From the NCBI GenBank assembly GCA_910579775.1, contig CAJTUE010000006.1, forward strand, positions 1-64,000: a stretch of DNA of 64,000 nt. Reading direction: 5' to 3'. Shown piece by piece: positions 1 through 11,468 of this stretch. Each line of letters opens with the position of its first letter. Position 1 is the stretch's first letter. The DNA comes from an uncultured Oscillospiraceae bacterium. GTDB taxonomy: Bacteria; Bacillota; Clostridia; Oscillospirales; Oscillospiraceae. Both the position numbers and the translations under genes were made by a program. Below the pieces are notes generated by a model. That model did not search any database. It was not told the origin of the DNA and worked only from the letters and a program-made list of their open reading frames with translations.

Positions 1-280
1 AACAGAAATCGCCGCCCTGGTGGACCGCCTGACCGCCGCCGATGATGTGATGTACCGCTATATCAGCGGACGGGTCAGCGAGCTGGATGTCCGAAAGCAG
101 GAGCTCCAGCGGCAGATCGAGGAACGAAGCCGCCACAAGGAGGTCGACTTCCGGGAGATCTCCAACCACCTGAATACCTGGGACGCCTTGACCTTCGAGG
201 ACAAGCGACGGGTGGTCGACCAACTCATCAAGGTCATCCATGCCACCAGCACCACGCTCCAAATCGAGTGGCGCATTTAA
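1..280 (+). CDS. Large serine recombinase, C-terminal end (partial)
   Basis: The reading frame is open from the window edge (first full codon at base 2) to TAA at 278-280. The roughly 92 visible residues are charged and helical, and end with a DALTFEDKRRVVDQLI..ATSTTLQIEWRI tail. This is the usual coiled-coil C-terminus of large serine site-specific recombinases (TndX/TnpX-like) from clostridial conjugative elements and prophages. The catalytic resolvase domain lies outside the window. It marks the end of an integrated element whose body is upstream. Identification rests on the tail only. Confidence 0.7.
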   Translation, partial: TEIAALVDRLTAADDVMYRYISGRVSELDVRKQELQRQIEERSRHKEVDFREISNHLNTWDALTFEDKRRVVDQLIKVIHATSTTLQIEWRI

Positions 281-382
281 AGCCAGTTCCATCTTGTGCG
301 CTTTGGGGAGGCCATCGCCCTGGCCAAGGAGAAGATGGACAAGAAAAACATCTACTTCACCAACCCCGCCTTCGACAAGTGA
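281..382 (+). pseudogene. Orphan coding tail in frame behind the recombinase
   Basis: Directly after the recombinase stop the same frame stays open for 33 codons (..HLVRFGEAIALAKEKMDKK.., ending ..NPAFDK) to TGA at 380-382. The codons look genuinely coding (GAG, GCC, CTG, AAG, ATC rich), but there is no start codon or ribosome site of its own. It is followed by a hairpin terminator. I infer that it is the displaced 3' end of a host gene into which the recombinase-encoding element integrated. I do not recognise the parent protein. Confidence 0.5.
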
Positions 383-400
383 TTTAGCTCGACAGCACAA

Positions 401-429
401 GGGCCGCAGGAATCCACCTGCGGCCCTTT
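401..429 (+). terminator. Intrinsic terminator
   Basis: A perfect 10-bp stem (GGGCCGCAGG at 401-410 and CCTGCGGCCC at 417-426, loop AATCCA) is followed by TTT on the plus strand. It ends the orphan coding tail. It also lies 3' of the convergent phosphofructokinase gene. Confidence 0.7.
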
Positions 430-462
430 CCTCATTATGATATAAAGGTCTTTCCCTTTCGG

Positions 463-1548
463 TCAGTCGTCGCCAAAGCTGATGCCCAGCAGACGGGCCT
501 CGGTGATGATATCAGACTGGGGGTCAATGGTCTTGAGCTTGCCCGCAACCTCCTTAAGGGGAACGGAGGTGATGACGTGGTCCTGAATGGCCACCATATT
601 GCCGTATTCCTCCCGGGAGATCATCAGCGCCGCCGTAGCGCCCAGGCGGGAGGATAAGACCCGGTCGTAGGCGCAGGGGGTGCCGCCGCGCTGCATGTGG
701 CCGGGCACGGTGACCCGAACCTCCTTGCCCGTCTTCTTCAAGATTTTGTCCGCGATGGCGTAGGACACGGAGGGATACTTCTCCAGCACCTCCGCCATGT
801 GGGCCTTATACTCCTTCTTGGGCATGGCCGCTTCCTTCTTGGACATGGCGCCCTCCGCCACCGCCAGGATGGTGAAGCCGTGTCCCTCGTTGGCCCGCTG
901 GTCGATCTTGGCCACCACAGAATCGATGTTGTAGGGGATCTCAGGGATGAGGATAATGTCGGCGCCACCTGCCATGCCCGCGTTCAACGTCAGCCAGCCG
1001 GCCTTGTGGCCCATGATCTCCACCATGAAGACACGGTTGTGGGAGGCGGCGGTGGTGTGGATGCAGTCAATGGCGTCGGTAGCAATGCCGATGGCGGACT
1101 GGAAGCCAAAGGTGGTGTCGGTGCCCCACAGGTCGTTGTCGATGGTCTTAGGCAGACCGATGACGTTCAGGCCTTCCTCGCTAAGGAGGTTGGCGGTCTT
1201 CTGGCTACCGTTGCCGCCCAGGACCACCAGGCAGTCCAGACGCAGGCGGCGGTAGGTGTACTTCATGGCCTCCACCTTGTCCAGGCCGTTCTCGTCAGGC
1301 ACCCGCATGAGCTTGAAGGGCTGGCGGCTGGAGCCCAGGAAGGTGCCGCCCCGGGTCAGCAGACCGGTGAAGTCCACCGGGGACAGCTTCCGGTAATCCT
1401 CATACATCAGGCCCTTGTAGCCGTCGATAAAGCCGATCAGCTCCACCTGATTGCCATAAATGTTGTAGAGTCCCTTTGCCACGCCCCGCATGGTCGCGTT
1501 GAGCGCCTGGCAGTCGCCGCCGCTGGTCAATAATCCGATCCGTTTCAT
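463..1548 (-). CDS. pfkA: 6-phosphofructokinase
   Basis: Phosphorylates fructose 6-phosphate in glycolysis (cytosol). The 361-residue protein has the PFK signature set: LTSGGD at the N-terminus, PKTIDND with the catalytic Asp, a MGHKAGWL region and GHMQRGG near the C-terminus. ATG at 1548 is preferred over the upstream TTG because GGGGAAC lies just upstream. The phosphoryl-donor loop reads GGNGS. Gly at the E. coli 104 position favours ATP, while Lys before TIDND (position 124) is the residue of PPi and actinobacterial-type enzymes, and the usual Mg-binding Asp103 is Asn. ATP is the more likely donor, but this is not certain. It follows ppk by about 60 bases and may be cotranscribed with it. 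Confidence 0.9.
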   Translation of the reverse strand: MKRIGLLTSGGDCQALNATMRGVAKGLYNIYGNQVELIGFIDGYKGLMYEDYRKLSPVDFTGLLTRGGTFLGSSRQPFKLMRVPDENGLDKVEAMKYTYRRLRLDCLVVLGGNGSQKTANLLSEEGLNVIGLPKTIDNDLWGTDTTFGFQSAIGIATDAIDCIHTTAASHNRVFMVEIMGHKAGWLTLNAGMAGGADIILIPEIPYNIDSVVAKIDQRANEGHGFTILAVAEGAMSKKEAAMPKKEYKAHMAEVLEKYPSVSYAIADKILKKTGKEVRVTVPGHMQRGGTPCAYDRVLSSRLGATAALMISREEYGNMVAIQDHVITSVPLKEVAGKLKTIDPQSDIITEARLLGISFGDD

Positions 1549-1607
1549 GACTTTGTTCCCCTTTACCAAGAAAATATATTTAGCCCTCTGGCTATGTGAA
1601 ACCCAGA

Positions 1608-3812
1608 TTATCCTTGGTCCCGTCCGAACAACCGGCCAAGCAGTCCTCTACGTGTAGTCGTTTTCGCCTCGGGCGGTTCCGCTCCCTCTGCCGACCCGGT
1701 CTGTTTCTTCCCCGGCTTTGCCGGAGCCGTGACCGTCCACGCCCCGCGGTAAGCCTCGTCGCAGAAGCGTTCCTGGGAATTGAATGGCTCTCCCTCCATG
1801 CGGACATAGCTTCCGTCCGGCTGCTGGCGGCGGCCTTTGGCGGTGTCGCGCAGCTCACAGCGGAACATCTCCTCCAGCTGGGCGCGCAGCACCGGGTCGT
1901 GAACAGGCGCGGCTACCTCCACTCGTTTCGAGGTGTTGCGGGTCATAAAGTCCGCCGAGGAGATGTATACCTGCCGCCGTTCCTCGGGGCCAAAAATGTA
2001 AATGCGGGCGTGCTCCAGGTAGCGGCCCACAATGCTGATCACCCGAATGTTGTCCGTCTTTCCGGGCACGCCGCCGATGAGACAGCAGATCCCCCGCACC
2101 ACCAGATCGATCTTCACCCCCGCCTGGGAGGCTTCGATAAATTTCTCAATGAGTACCTTATCGGTCAGACCGTTGAGCTTAAAGCCCAGGCAGGCTTCCT
2201 CTCCGGCCCGCGCCGCCTCGATCTCCCGGTCGATGAGGGCCAGGATCTTAGGCCGCAGACAGGCCGGGGCCACCATCAGTTCCCGGCTCTCCTCCAGCAC
2301 CTCGCCCATGGACAAGGCGTTGAACACATGGGCCGCGTCGGCGCCGATGGCCTGGTCGGCGGTCATGAGGGCATAGTCGGTATACAGCCGCACGGTATCT
2401 TCATTGTAGTTCCCCGTGCCCACCTGGGTGATATACTCCACCTGCTCCCCGTTCTTGCGGGTGATGAGCAGCAGCTTGGAATGGACCTTCAACCCGTCCA
2501 GGCCGTAGATGACCCGGCACCCGGCTCGCTCCAGCACACGGGACCAGCCGATGTTGTTTTCCTCGTCAAACCGGGCCCGCAGCTCCACCAAAGCCACGAC
2601 CTCCTTGCCGTTCTCCGCCGCGTCTACCAGGGCCTCCACGATCTTGCTGTTGTGTGCCACCCGGTAGAGGGTCATCTTGATGGATACCACCTCAGGGTCT
2701 TGCCCCGCCTCCTGAAGGAGCCGCAGCATGGGCCGCACGCTCTCGTAGGGATAGCTGAGCATGATATCCCGCCGCCGGATCTGCTCCACCATGGGCTGGG
2801 CTGGGTCTACATTGGGCGAGTTTTGGGGCACCCGGCGGGGATAGAAGAGCTCCGCCTTATCCCGCAAGGTGTCCCGCACCGCCCCGAAAAAGGACAGCTC
2901 CAGGGGGACCTCGCTGGCGAAAAGGTGTTTTTTGGACAGGCCCAGGCAGGCGCACAGGCTGTCGCGCATGGTGTCGGTGAGCTTGCCCTGGTAGTCCAGC
3001 TTCACCGGACGCAGGCGCTTGCGGCGGCGGATCATCTTCTCCATGCTCTTGCGGTAGCCATCGGAGGCCAGATCGTCCAGCTCGGCGGCAGCGTCCTCCA
3101 GGTGGATATCCGCGCTGCGCACCAGGCGGATGAGCACCGCGCCCTCCACCTTATAGTGGGCAAATATCTTGGAAAGGGAGCCTGCCACCAGCTCCTCCAC
3201 CGGAACAAACCGCTGCCCCTCGCCGGGAACGGGGACCAGACGGCGCAGGATCCCGCCGCCGCAGGGCACGATGCCCATGCGCTCCCCCCCGCTCTTGGTC
3301 CGAAGGCGGGCCACGGCGTAGATCTCCTTGTTTTTCAAAAAGGGAAAGGGCTGCTTGCGCCCGACGATCTGGGGCGACAGCAGGGGCATCACGTTGGAGG
3401 CGAAATATTTCTCCAGCATGGACTGGAGCTTGTCAGACAGCTCGTGGAAGCGGCACAGCTCCACCCCCTGCCCCGCCAGCTCCTTCAAAAGGCCCTTGCA
3501 GATGTGGTCCCGCTCAGTCAGCATGGTCCGGGTCTTTTCCAGCACGGCGTTGACCTGCTCCTCGCTGGTCATGCCCGTCTTATCATCGGTCACGCCCATG
3601 TCCAGGGTGTCCATCAAGGCGCCCACCCGGACCATGTAAAACTCGTCCAGATTGCTTTGGAAGATGGCGGCAAAGTTCAGCCGCTCGCACAGGGGATTGG
3701 CGGGGTCCTCCGCTTCCTCCAGCACCCGGCGGTTGAACTGGAGCCAGGACAGCTCCCGGTTGACAAAGCACGTGTCCCCAAGGGGCACGGCGGCGTTCTC
3801 CTGGTCTTTCAT
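1608..3812 (-). CDS. ppk1: Polyphosphate kinase 1
   Basis: Reversibly polymerises the gamma-phosphate of ATP into polyphosphate. The 734 residues cover the N, head, C1 and C2 domains. VNRELSWLQFNRRV opens the protein, the autophosphorylated His lies in LKVHSKLLLI (about residue 442), and the second catalytic His is in LEHARIYIFG (about 600). A basic, Ala/Pro-rich tail of about 35 residues extends beyond the family core and ends RRGLLGRLFGRDQG. The start has AAGGAG 12 bases upstream. It heads the probable ppk-pfk transcription unit. Confidence 0.95.
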   Translation of the reverse strand: MKDQENAAVPLGDTCFVNRELSWLQFNRRVLEEAEDPANPLCERLNFAAIFQSNLDEFYMVRVGALMDTLDMGVTDDKTGMTSEEQVNAVLEKTRTMLTERDHICKGLLKELAGQGVELCRFHELSDKLQSMLEKYFASNVMPLLSPQIVGRKQPFPFLKNKEIYAVARLRTKSGGERMGIVPCGGGILRRLVPVPGEGQRFVPVEELVAGSLSKIFAHYKVEGAVLIRLVRSADIHLEDAAAELDDLASDGYRKSMEKMIRRRKRLRPVKLDYQGKLTDTMRDSLCACLGLSKKHLFASEVPLELSFFGAVRDTLRDKAELFYPRRVPQNSPNVDPAQPMVEQIRRRDIMLSYPYESVRPMLRLLQEAGQDPEVVSIKMTLYRVAHNSKIVEALVDAAENGKEVVALVELRARFDEENNIGWSRVLERAGCRVIYGLDGLKVHSKLLLITRKNGEQVEYITQVGTGNYNEDTVRLYTDYALMTADQAIGADAAHVFNALSMGEVLEESRELMVAPACLRPKILALIDREIEAARAGEEACLGFKLNGLTDKVLIEKFIEASQAGVKIDLVVRGICCLIGGVPGKTDNIRVISIVGRYLEHARIYIFGPEERRQVYISSADFMTRNTSKRVEVAAPVHDPVLRAQLEEMFRCELRDTAKGRRQQPDGSYVRMEGEPFNSQERFCDEAYRGAWTVTAPAKPGKKQTGSAEGAEPPEAKTTTRRGLLGRLFGRDQG

Positions 3813-3862
3813 CTTCGTTCACGCTCCTTGGTCAAGCCGATTGGAAGGTTCCATTATTTATG

Positions 3863-3891
3863 ATAATACCATTTTTTACCCCGATATGCAA
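3863..3891 (-). promoter_or_regulatory. Sigma-A promoter for ppk1
   Basis: On the minus strand TTGCAT, a 17-base spacer and TATTAT lie about 50 bases upstream of the ppk1 start. Confidence 0.6.
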
Positions 3892-3942
3892 GACTTTTTT
3901 GTGGATTTTCCACAGCATTTCTCTTTCCCTCCGTTGCCGCGC

Positions 3943-3971
3943 AAAAAGGCCGCGGGATCTCTCCCGCGGCC
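3943..3971 (-). terminator. Intrinsic terminator of the first sigma-factor operon
   Basis: A perfect 10-bp GC-rich stem (GGCCGCGGGA/TCCCGCGGCC, 3948-3971) with a 4-base loop is followed on the minus strand by TTTTT. It sits just downstream of the stop at 4004. Confidence 0.85.
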
Positions 3972-4003
3972 CTGCTCTGCTTCCAGCACTGCTTGCCTCC
4001 CTC

Positions 4004-4924
4004 TCAGGAGGGTGCGCCCACCACAGCGGGTCCTTCCAGACTTCCGCCGATGACCGACGCGGTGATCTTGACCAATTCCTCCAGCGTCAACCGCTGGGCC
4101 ATGATCTCATATTCCACCCCATCCAGCGTAAATGCCGCCACATAGATATCATAGTACCCTGCGGGCTTGTTGTAAAGGCCACTGGGGTCCTTCTGCGTGG
4201 GGTCGAAGGGACCATAAGGTAAGGAGGCATGGGTCAAGGTGACCGGAGTCCCGTCAAAATCGGTCGTCTCGACCTTGTCCACCGGCAAAAGGCCGCAATG
4301 AAGGATACCCAATTTGGAAACGGTAATGGTAAAGCCGGTAGGTTGCACGATGTCATCACGAGACCTGGGGCTTCCGTCTTCATAGAAATCCACCCAAAAG
4401 CCCCTCCCCACCTGGTCCTGCACCAGTTCCCCAGTGGCCTTTTCCCGCCAAACCGCAGCGGTCACCGCCTGTCCGCCGCTGGTCAGGCCATCGGGGACAT
4501 AGGGCACATTCAACTCCCATCCATAGTATTCCTTGATCTCTGTCTGCGTCCAGAGCTCCTCGGTGTAGTGTTCCGGGTCGTAGTTCAGCCGGGTCGCATC
4601 CACCGACACACCCTCCGTTTCATTGACCGCCACCTTGTCCCAGTGAATGACAAACTTCGGCGCCTCCGGCGGCGCGTGGGGGTCTGTAGTGGCCGTGGCA
4701 CCGGGCGTGACCGCCGCCACTGGGCCGTCGGGCGGCGGCGCGATACATACGCTCCGCTGCAACGTTCCCACCGTGGCTAACGCAAGAAACCCTACCCCCA
4801 GGCACGCCGCCACCATCCCCCAATTTCGCCACGTCATGCCTTGTTTCTTTTGATAGCTCATGGCCTCCGCAATATATTTGTTGTCGATCTGTCCCAATGC
4901 GTCAAAGAACCGTTCCTGATTCAC
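4004..4924 (-). CDS. Membrane-anchored partner of a sigma factor (putative anti-sigma)
   Basis: 306 residues: a cytoplasmic N-terminus of about 35 residues (VNQERFFDALGQIDNKYI..), one transmembrane segment (MVAACLGVGFLALATVGTL), a Pro/Thr/Ala linker and an extracytoplasmic beta-rich domain of about 220 residues of no family I recognise. The GTG start overlaps the sigma-factor stop in a GTGA, with AAAGGGGAG upstream, so the pair is translationally coupled. The layout is that of an anti-sigma factor: a short cytosolic sigma-binding segment, a membrane helix and an external sensor. An open frame continuing to 5347 is read-through into the sigma gene and is not real. A paralogous pair sits at 24418-25907. 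Confidence 0.7.
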   Translation of the reverse strand: MNQERFFDALGQIDNKYIAEAMSYQKKQGMTWRNWGMVAACLGVGFLALATVGTLQRSVCIAPPPDGPVAAVTPGATATTDPHAPPEAPKFVIHWDKVAVNETEGVSVDATRLNYDPEHYTEELWTQTEIKEYYGWELNVPYVPDGLTSGGQAVTAAVWREKATGELVQDQVGRGFWVDFYEDGSPRSRDDIVQPTGFTITVSKLGILHCGLLPVDKVETTDFDGTPVTLTHASLPYGPFDPTQKDPSGLYNKPAGYYDIYVAAFTLDGVEYEIMAQRLTLEELVKITASVIGGSLEGPAVVGAPS

Positions 4925-5481
4925 AGAAATACTCCCCTTTCCTTCAAGTAGCGGCGCAGTCTTTTTCGCAAACGCACCAACCGCACCGACACGGCTTTCT
5001 CCGACATGCCAGTCCGCGCCGCAATATCGCGATAACACGCCGCAAACCAATACCGTCCCAGAAAAATGACCCGATCCTCCACGGACAGCCCATCCAAAAA
5101 GCCTTCGATGAGCCTCACCAGCTCCTGCCCGGCCAGACTGTCCTCCACACTGCTCCCGGAAGCCAGACACTCCTCCAACTCCTCCAGAGCCACCGCGCAG
5201 TTTCCGCCACCCCGCTTCAGCGCGCAGCCGGCATGGTACCGGTTCAGGGCCAGGTTGCGGACGATCTTGCAGAGATAGGCTCCCAACGGTTCCGGGCGTG
5301 CGGGTGGAATCGTGTTCCACGCACCCAGGTAAGCGTCGTTCACACACTCCTCCGCGTCACCGGAGCTGTTCAGAATATTGTGGGCGATCTTGTAGCAGAG
5401 CTTGCCGTACTTACGGTCCGCCGCCCGGATGGCCTCTTCCGAACGTTCAAAGAACAATTGCACGATCGCGCGATCTTCCAC
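4921..5481 (-). CDS. RNA polymerase sigma factor, ECF-type (sigma-70 family)
   Basis: 186 residues with sigma region 2 (RKYGKLCYKIAHNIL.. DAEECVNDAYLGAWNTIPP) and region 4 (LSVEDRVIFLGRYWFAACYRDIAARTGMSEKAVSVRL) separated by an acidic linker, as in ECF sigma factors. AAAGGAGG precedes the ATG. It is coupled to the membrane protein downstream by a 4-base overlap, which suggests signal-controlled sequestration. It shares the overall plan and the ECVND..W/L..WNTIPP motif with the sigma factor at 25356. Confidence 0.9.
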   Translation of the reverse strand: MEDRAIVQLFFERSEEAIRAADRKYGKLCYKIAHNILNSSGDAEECVNDAYLGAWNTIPPARPEPLGAYLCKIVRNLALNRYHAGCALKRGGGNCAVALEELEECLASGSSVEDSLAGQELVRLIEGFLDGLSVEDRVIFLGRYWFAACYRDIAARTGMSEKAVSVRLVRLRKRLRRYLKERGVFL

Positions 5482-5524
5482 GGGATACCGCCTCCTTTCC
5501 GTCCCTTATCTGTTATCTAACCTT

Positions 5525-5535
5525 TTGACAGTCAA
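5525..5535. promoter_or_regulatory. Perfect 11-bp dyad upstream of the sigma gene
   Basis: TTGAC-A-GTCAA is a perfect palindrome 44-54 bases upstream of the sigma start. It is a candidate operator or half of a promoter; no convincing -10 is spaced from it. Confidence 0.25.
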
Positions 5536-5550
5536 AACTACACCTGGGTC

Positions 5551-5580
5551 CAAAAAAGGCCGCGGGAAATTCCCGTGGCC
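5551..5580 (-). terminator. Intrinsic terminator of malQ
   Basis: A 9-bp stem (5558-5566 with 5572-5580, one wobble pair) is followed on the minus strand by TTTTTT. It lies 20 bases after the malQ stop. Confidence 0.8.
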
Positions 5581-5599
5581 CTTTTCATGTGGATCCCCG

Positions 5600-7084
5600 C
5601 TACCGTCCCAGCCGCTGGTAAAGCGCCACCTCCCGGCGCAGGCGTTGTGCCAGAGCGTGGTCGTAAGTACCCGGCAGCGTCCGCCACTGCCAATTCGTGC
5701 CCAAGGTCGAGGGAATGTTCATCCGCGACTCGCTGTCCAGGCCCAGTAGGTCCTGAAACTGCATCACCGCCAGCTCCGCCACTGAGGCCCAGGCGGCGCG
5801 CATCATGCCCCAGTGATACCCCTCTTCCTCTGTCAGGCGGAGATAATCCCTCGCAAAGGCCACGTCCTCCTTAGGGGCCGTGGCGACCCAACCCATGATC
5901 GTGTCGTTGTCATGGGTCCCGGTGTAGACCACGCAGTGGCTCGTGTAGCAATGGGGCAGATAATCGTTCCCGCCGTCTCGGCTGTCAAAAGCAAATTCCA
6001 GGATCTTCATACCCGGATAGCCCGAGTCCTTCAGCAGCTGCCGCACCGATGGCGTCAAGAAGCCTAGGTCCTCCGCGATGATGTCCTTCTCTCCCAGCGT
6101 CTCGTTCACCCTGCGGAAGAACTCGATGCCCGGACCGGGACGCCAACGGCCATTCTTCGCCGTGGTCTCCCCATAGGGGATGGCGTAGTAGGAGTCGAAT
6201 CCCCGGAAATGGTCGATCCGCAGGGTATCATAGAGGCGGAACTGGAAGGCGATCCGGCGCAGCCACCAGGAATAGCCGTCCTTCTTCATCCCCTCCCAGT
6301 CGAACAGGGGATTCCCCCACAGCTGGCCGTCGGCGGAGAAGCCGTCGGGAGGGCACCCGGCCACCTCAGTGGGCCGTCCCTCCTTGTCCAGCTGGAACTG
6401 GTCCTGGTCCGCCCAGACGTCGGCGCTGTCTCCCGCGGCATAGATGGGCAGATCGCCCAGGAGGGACACTCCCTTCAAATTGGCGTAGTCCTTCAGGGCC
6501 TTCCACTGACGGAAGAAGAGATATTGGACCGCCTTCCAAAAAGCGCACTCCACCGCCAGTTCTTTTTTCGCCTTGTTCAGCGCGGCTGGCTCACGAAGCC
6601 GCAGCTCCGGCTCCCAATCAAACCAGGACACGCCGCCGTGTTTATCCTTCAGCGCCATAAAGAGCGCGTAGTCCTCCAGCCAGTCCTCTTCCGCCGCGCA
6701 AAAGCGGAAAAAGTCCTCCCGCCCCTGCTCCAGAAGCCGGCGGCACGCTTTGCGCAGCACCGGATAGCGCGTTTGATACAGCAGGCCGTAGTCCACCCGG
6801 GCCGGGTCGTCTCCCCAGGAAAGCCCCTCATATTCCGCCCGCTCCAGCAGGCCCTCCCCCGCCAGCATGTCCAGGTCGATAAAATAGGGGTTTCCGGCAA
6901 AGGAGGAAAAGGATTGATAGGGAGAGTCCCCAAAGCCGGTTGGACCGATGGGCAGCAGCTGCCAGCAGCTCTGTCCTCCCTCTGCCAAAAAGTCCACGAA
7001 GGCCCTCGCCTCCACCCCCATGGTACCGATCCCATAAGGGGAGGGCAGGGAGGATATCGGCATCAGAATACCAGCTCTTCTCAT
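5600..7084 (-). CDS. malQ: 4-alpha-glucanotransferase (amylomaltase)
   Basis: Transfers alpha-1,4-glucan segments between maltodextrins and releases glucose. The 494-residue GH77 protein starts MRRAGILMPISSLPSPYGIG. It has the nucleophile Asp in LRIDHFRGF (about 290), the acid/base Glu in AEDLG (about 338) and the third carboxylate in GTHDNDT (about 393). It lies downstream of a LacI-type regulator and a sugar acetyltransferase on the same strand, which suggests a small maltodextrin unit. Confidence 0.95.
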   Translation of the reverse strand: MRRAGILMPISSLPSPYGIGTMGVEARAFVDFLAEGGQSCWQLLPIGPTGFGDSPYQSFSSFAGNPYFIDLDMLAGEGLLERAEYEGLSWGDDPARVDYGLLYQTRYPVLRKACRRLLEQGREDFFRFCAAEEDWLEDYALFMALKDKHGGVSWFDWEPELRLREPAALNKAKKELAVECAFWKAVQYLFFRQWKALKDYANLKGVSLLGDLPIYAAGDSADVWADQDQFQLDKEGRPTEVAGCPPDGFSADGQLWGNPLFDWEGMKKDGYSWWLRRIAFQFRLYDTLRIDHFRGFDSYYAIPYGETTAKNGRWRPGPGIEFFRRVNETLGEKDIIAEDLGFLTPSVRQLLKDSGYPGMKILEFAFDSRDGGNDYLPHCYTSHCVVYTGTHDNDTIMGWVATAPKEDVAFARDYLRLTEEEGYHWGMMRAAWASVAELAVMQFQDLLGLDSESRMNIPSTLGTNWQWRTLPGTYDHALAQRLRREVALYQRLGR

Positions 7085-7153
7085 GTTGACATCACCTTTT
7101 CTTCATTACTTGGGTCACGGGGCTCCCCACCTGAGAAGTCCCGCCTTGCTCTG

Positions 7154-8158
7154 TCAAAGCTGCGCCACGCTCTCCCCGGAGATGAGCTGGAACGGGACCA
7201 GCTCATGGATGGGCGGCAGATCGCTGTCTATGCGGCGCAGCAAGGTCTCCACCCCGCGCTTGGCCAACCGCTGGGTATCCTGTTGGACGGTGGTCAGCTT
7301 GGGGATGAAGTACTGCCCGGTGACGATACCGTCATAGCCCACCACCGAGATATCCTCCGGCACCCGTTTCCCAAGGTCCCGCAGAGCGCGGATGGCTCCC
7401 AGCGCCATCACATCGCTGAGGGCAAAGATGGCGGTCAGGTCCTTGCGCCGCTTCATCAGCCTGCGGGTGGCAGCGTAGGCGTCCGGCATGGAGTACCGGC
7501 AAAGCTCGCACTGGCTATCCATGTCCAGGGGGATGTTCAAGGCCTTGCAGGCCTCCTGACAGCCCACCAGGCGGCGATAGCTGATCTGGGAGCAGGCCCA
7601 GTCGCCTCCCAGGATCCCAATACACCGGTGCCCCTGCTCGGCCAACAGCTCCATGACCCGCCGCGCGGCCAGCGTATCGTCGGTGGTAAAGGAGGAAAGG
7701 TTCTCAAACCCCAGCTTCTCAGCCGTGTTGGTCAGCATCACACTGGGCACGGTAATGGGCGCAAACCCCGCCTTGAACAGCTCCAGGTTCCCACCCAGGA
7801 ACAGAAAGCCTCTGGGGCGGCGTTCCCGCACCAGCTGCTGGGCAAAGTCCACCTCGTTGGCGTCCTCGTCTAAATAATAGACTGCGGCGGTCTCCCCGGC
7901 GTCCTGAAGCAGGGCCTGAAGTTTCTCCACCAGGTCGGCAAACAGCAGATTCATGGTTCCCTTCACCAGGATGGCGATGCTGCTACTGGCCTGCTGCTTC
8001 AGGTGCTTGGCGTTGTTGTTGGGTTGGAAGCCCTGCTCCTTGACCACCGCCATCACCTTTTGGCGGGTCTTCTCACTGACGTCAGGATGACCGTTCAGCA
8101 CCCGGGATACGGTGGCCACACCGCACCCGGACAGCCGGGCGATGTCCTTGATGGTCAT
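7154..8158 (-). CDS. LacI-family transcriptional regulator
   Basis: 334 residues. The N-terminal helix-turn-helix reads TIKDIARLSGCGVATVSRVLNG and is followed by a periplasmic-binding-protein-like sugar domain. ATG at 8158 overlaps the acetyltransferase stop (ATGA), so the earlier in-frame GTG is not needed. Its position in front of malQ suggests control by maltose or maltodextrin; this is inferred from neighbours only. Confidence 0.9.
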   Translation of the reverse strand: MTIKDIARLSGCGVATVSRVLNGHPDVSEKTRQKVMAVVKEQGFQPNNNAKHLKQQASSSIAILVKGTMNLLFADLVEKLQALLQDAGETAAVYYLDEDANEVDFAQQLVRERRPRGFLFLGGNLELFKAGFAPITVPSVMLTNTAEKLGFENLSSFTTDDTLAARRVMELLAEQGHRCIGILGGDWACSQISYRRLVGCQEACKALNIPLDMDSQCELCRYSMPDAYAATRRLMKRRKDLTAIFALSDVMALGAIRALRDLGKRVPEDISVVGYDGIVTGQYFIPKLTTVQQDTQRLAKRGVETLLRRIDSDLPPIHELVPFQLISGESVAQL

Positions 8159-8778
8159 GACCACTCTTTCTCCCTGTCCGCGAAATAGGCATCCCGCTCT
8201 CTGGTCCAGCGGACCTTGTCCTCATCGGTGATGGCCCGGATGACCCGGCAGGGATTTCCCGCGGCGATCACATGACTGGGGATATCCTTGGTGACCACGC
8301 TGCCCGAGCCGATAACCACATCGCTGCCAATGGTGACTCCGGGATTGACGATCACACCACCCCCCACCCACACGTCGTCGCCGATGGTAATAGGCTTGCC
8401 GAACTCCAGCTCCTCATTTCGGACTCCGGCGTCGATGGGATGCCCGGCGGTGTAGAGGTTCACCCGGGGGGCAAAAAACACGTTGTCGCCAATGTGGACC
8501 GGGGCCACGTCCAGGATCACGCAGTCAAAATTGGCGTAAAAGTGCTCACCAATGAAAATATTCACCCCATAATCGCACCGAAAGCTAGGCTCCATGAAGG
8601 AATTTCCCCCAAACGCGCCAAACAGCTCCCGTAGCAGCTCCTGCCGCTTGTCCAGTTCCTCCTCGGTGGTGGCGTTGAACTGCCGGGTCAGCCGCCGCGC
8701 CCGTTGACGCAGGGCCACCAGCTCTCCGTCGTCCGCCTTGTAAAGTCCGCCGGACACCATTCTCTCCCGCTCGGTCAT
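8155..8778 (-). CDS. maa: Maltose/galactoside O-acetyltransferase
   Basis: 207 residues of the hexapeptide-repeat LacA/Maa family. It has the N-terminal MVSGGLYKADDGEL cap, the catalytic His in LYTAGHP, and left-handed beta-helix repeats (IGDDVWVGGGVIVNPGVTIGSDVVIGSG). It transfers acetyl from acetyl-CoA to the 6-hydroxyl of sugars. It is coupled to the LacI gene by a 4-base overlap and lies 13 bases after ligA. Confidence 0.9.
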   Translation of the reverse strand: MTERERMVSGGLYKADDGELVALRQRARRLTRQFNATTEEELDKRQELLRELFGAFGGNSFMEPSFRCDYGVNIFIGEHFYANFDCVILDVAPVHIGDNVFFAPRVNLYTAGHPIDAGVRNEELEFGKPITIGDDVWVGGGVIVNPGVTIGSDVVIGSGSVVTKDIPSHVIAAGNPCRVIRAITDEDKVRWTRERDAYFADREKEWS

Positions 8779-8791
8779 TCTTCTACCTCCC

Positions 8792-11444
<2,653 letters not shown>

Positions 11445-11468
11445 CCCAAACATCCTCCCGATCTCTGT

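Noticed and set aside
1596..3863. 755-codon open frame on the plus strand opposite ppk1
   Set aside because: It is the antisense shadow of a clear ppk1 gene in GC-rich DNA: His/Gly/Leu-rich content, no domain, no ribosome site. The same applies to plus frames at 27979-29502 and 47154-49745 opposite the SLH genes.
4925..5347. N-terminal extension of the putative anti-sigma protein (447-codon frame)
   Set aside because: The extension overlaps the sigma gene in another frame. GTG 4924 with AAAGGGGAG and GTGA overlap explains the start.
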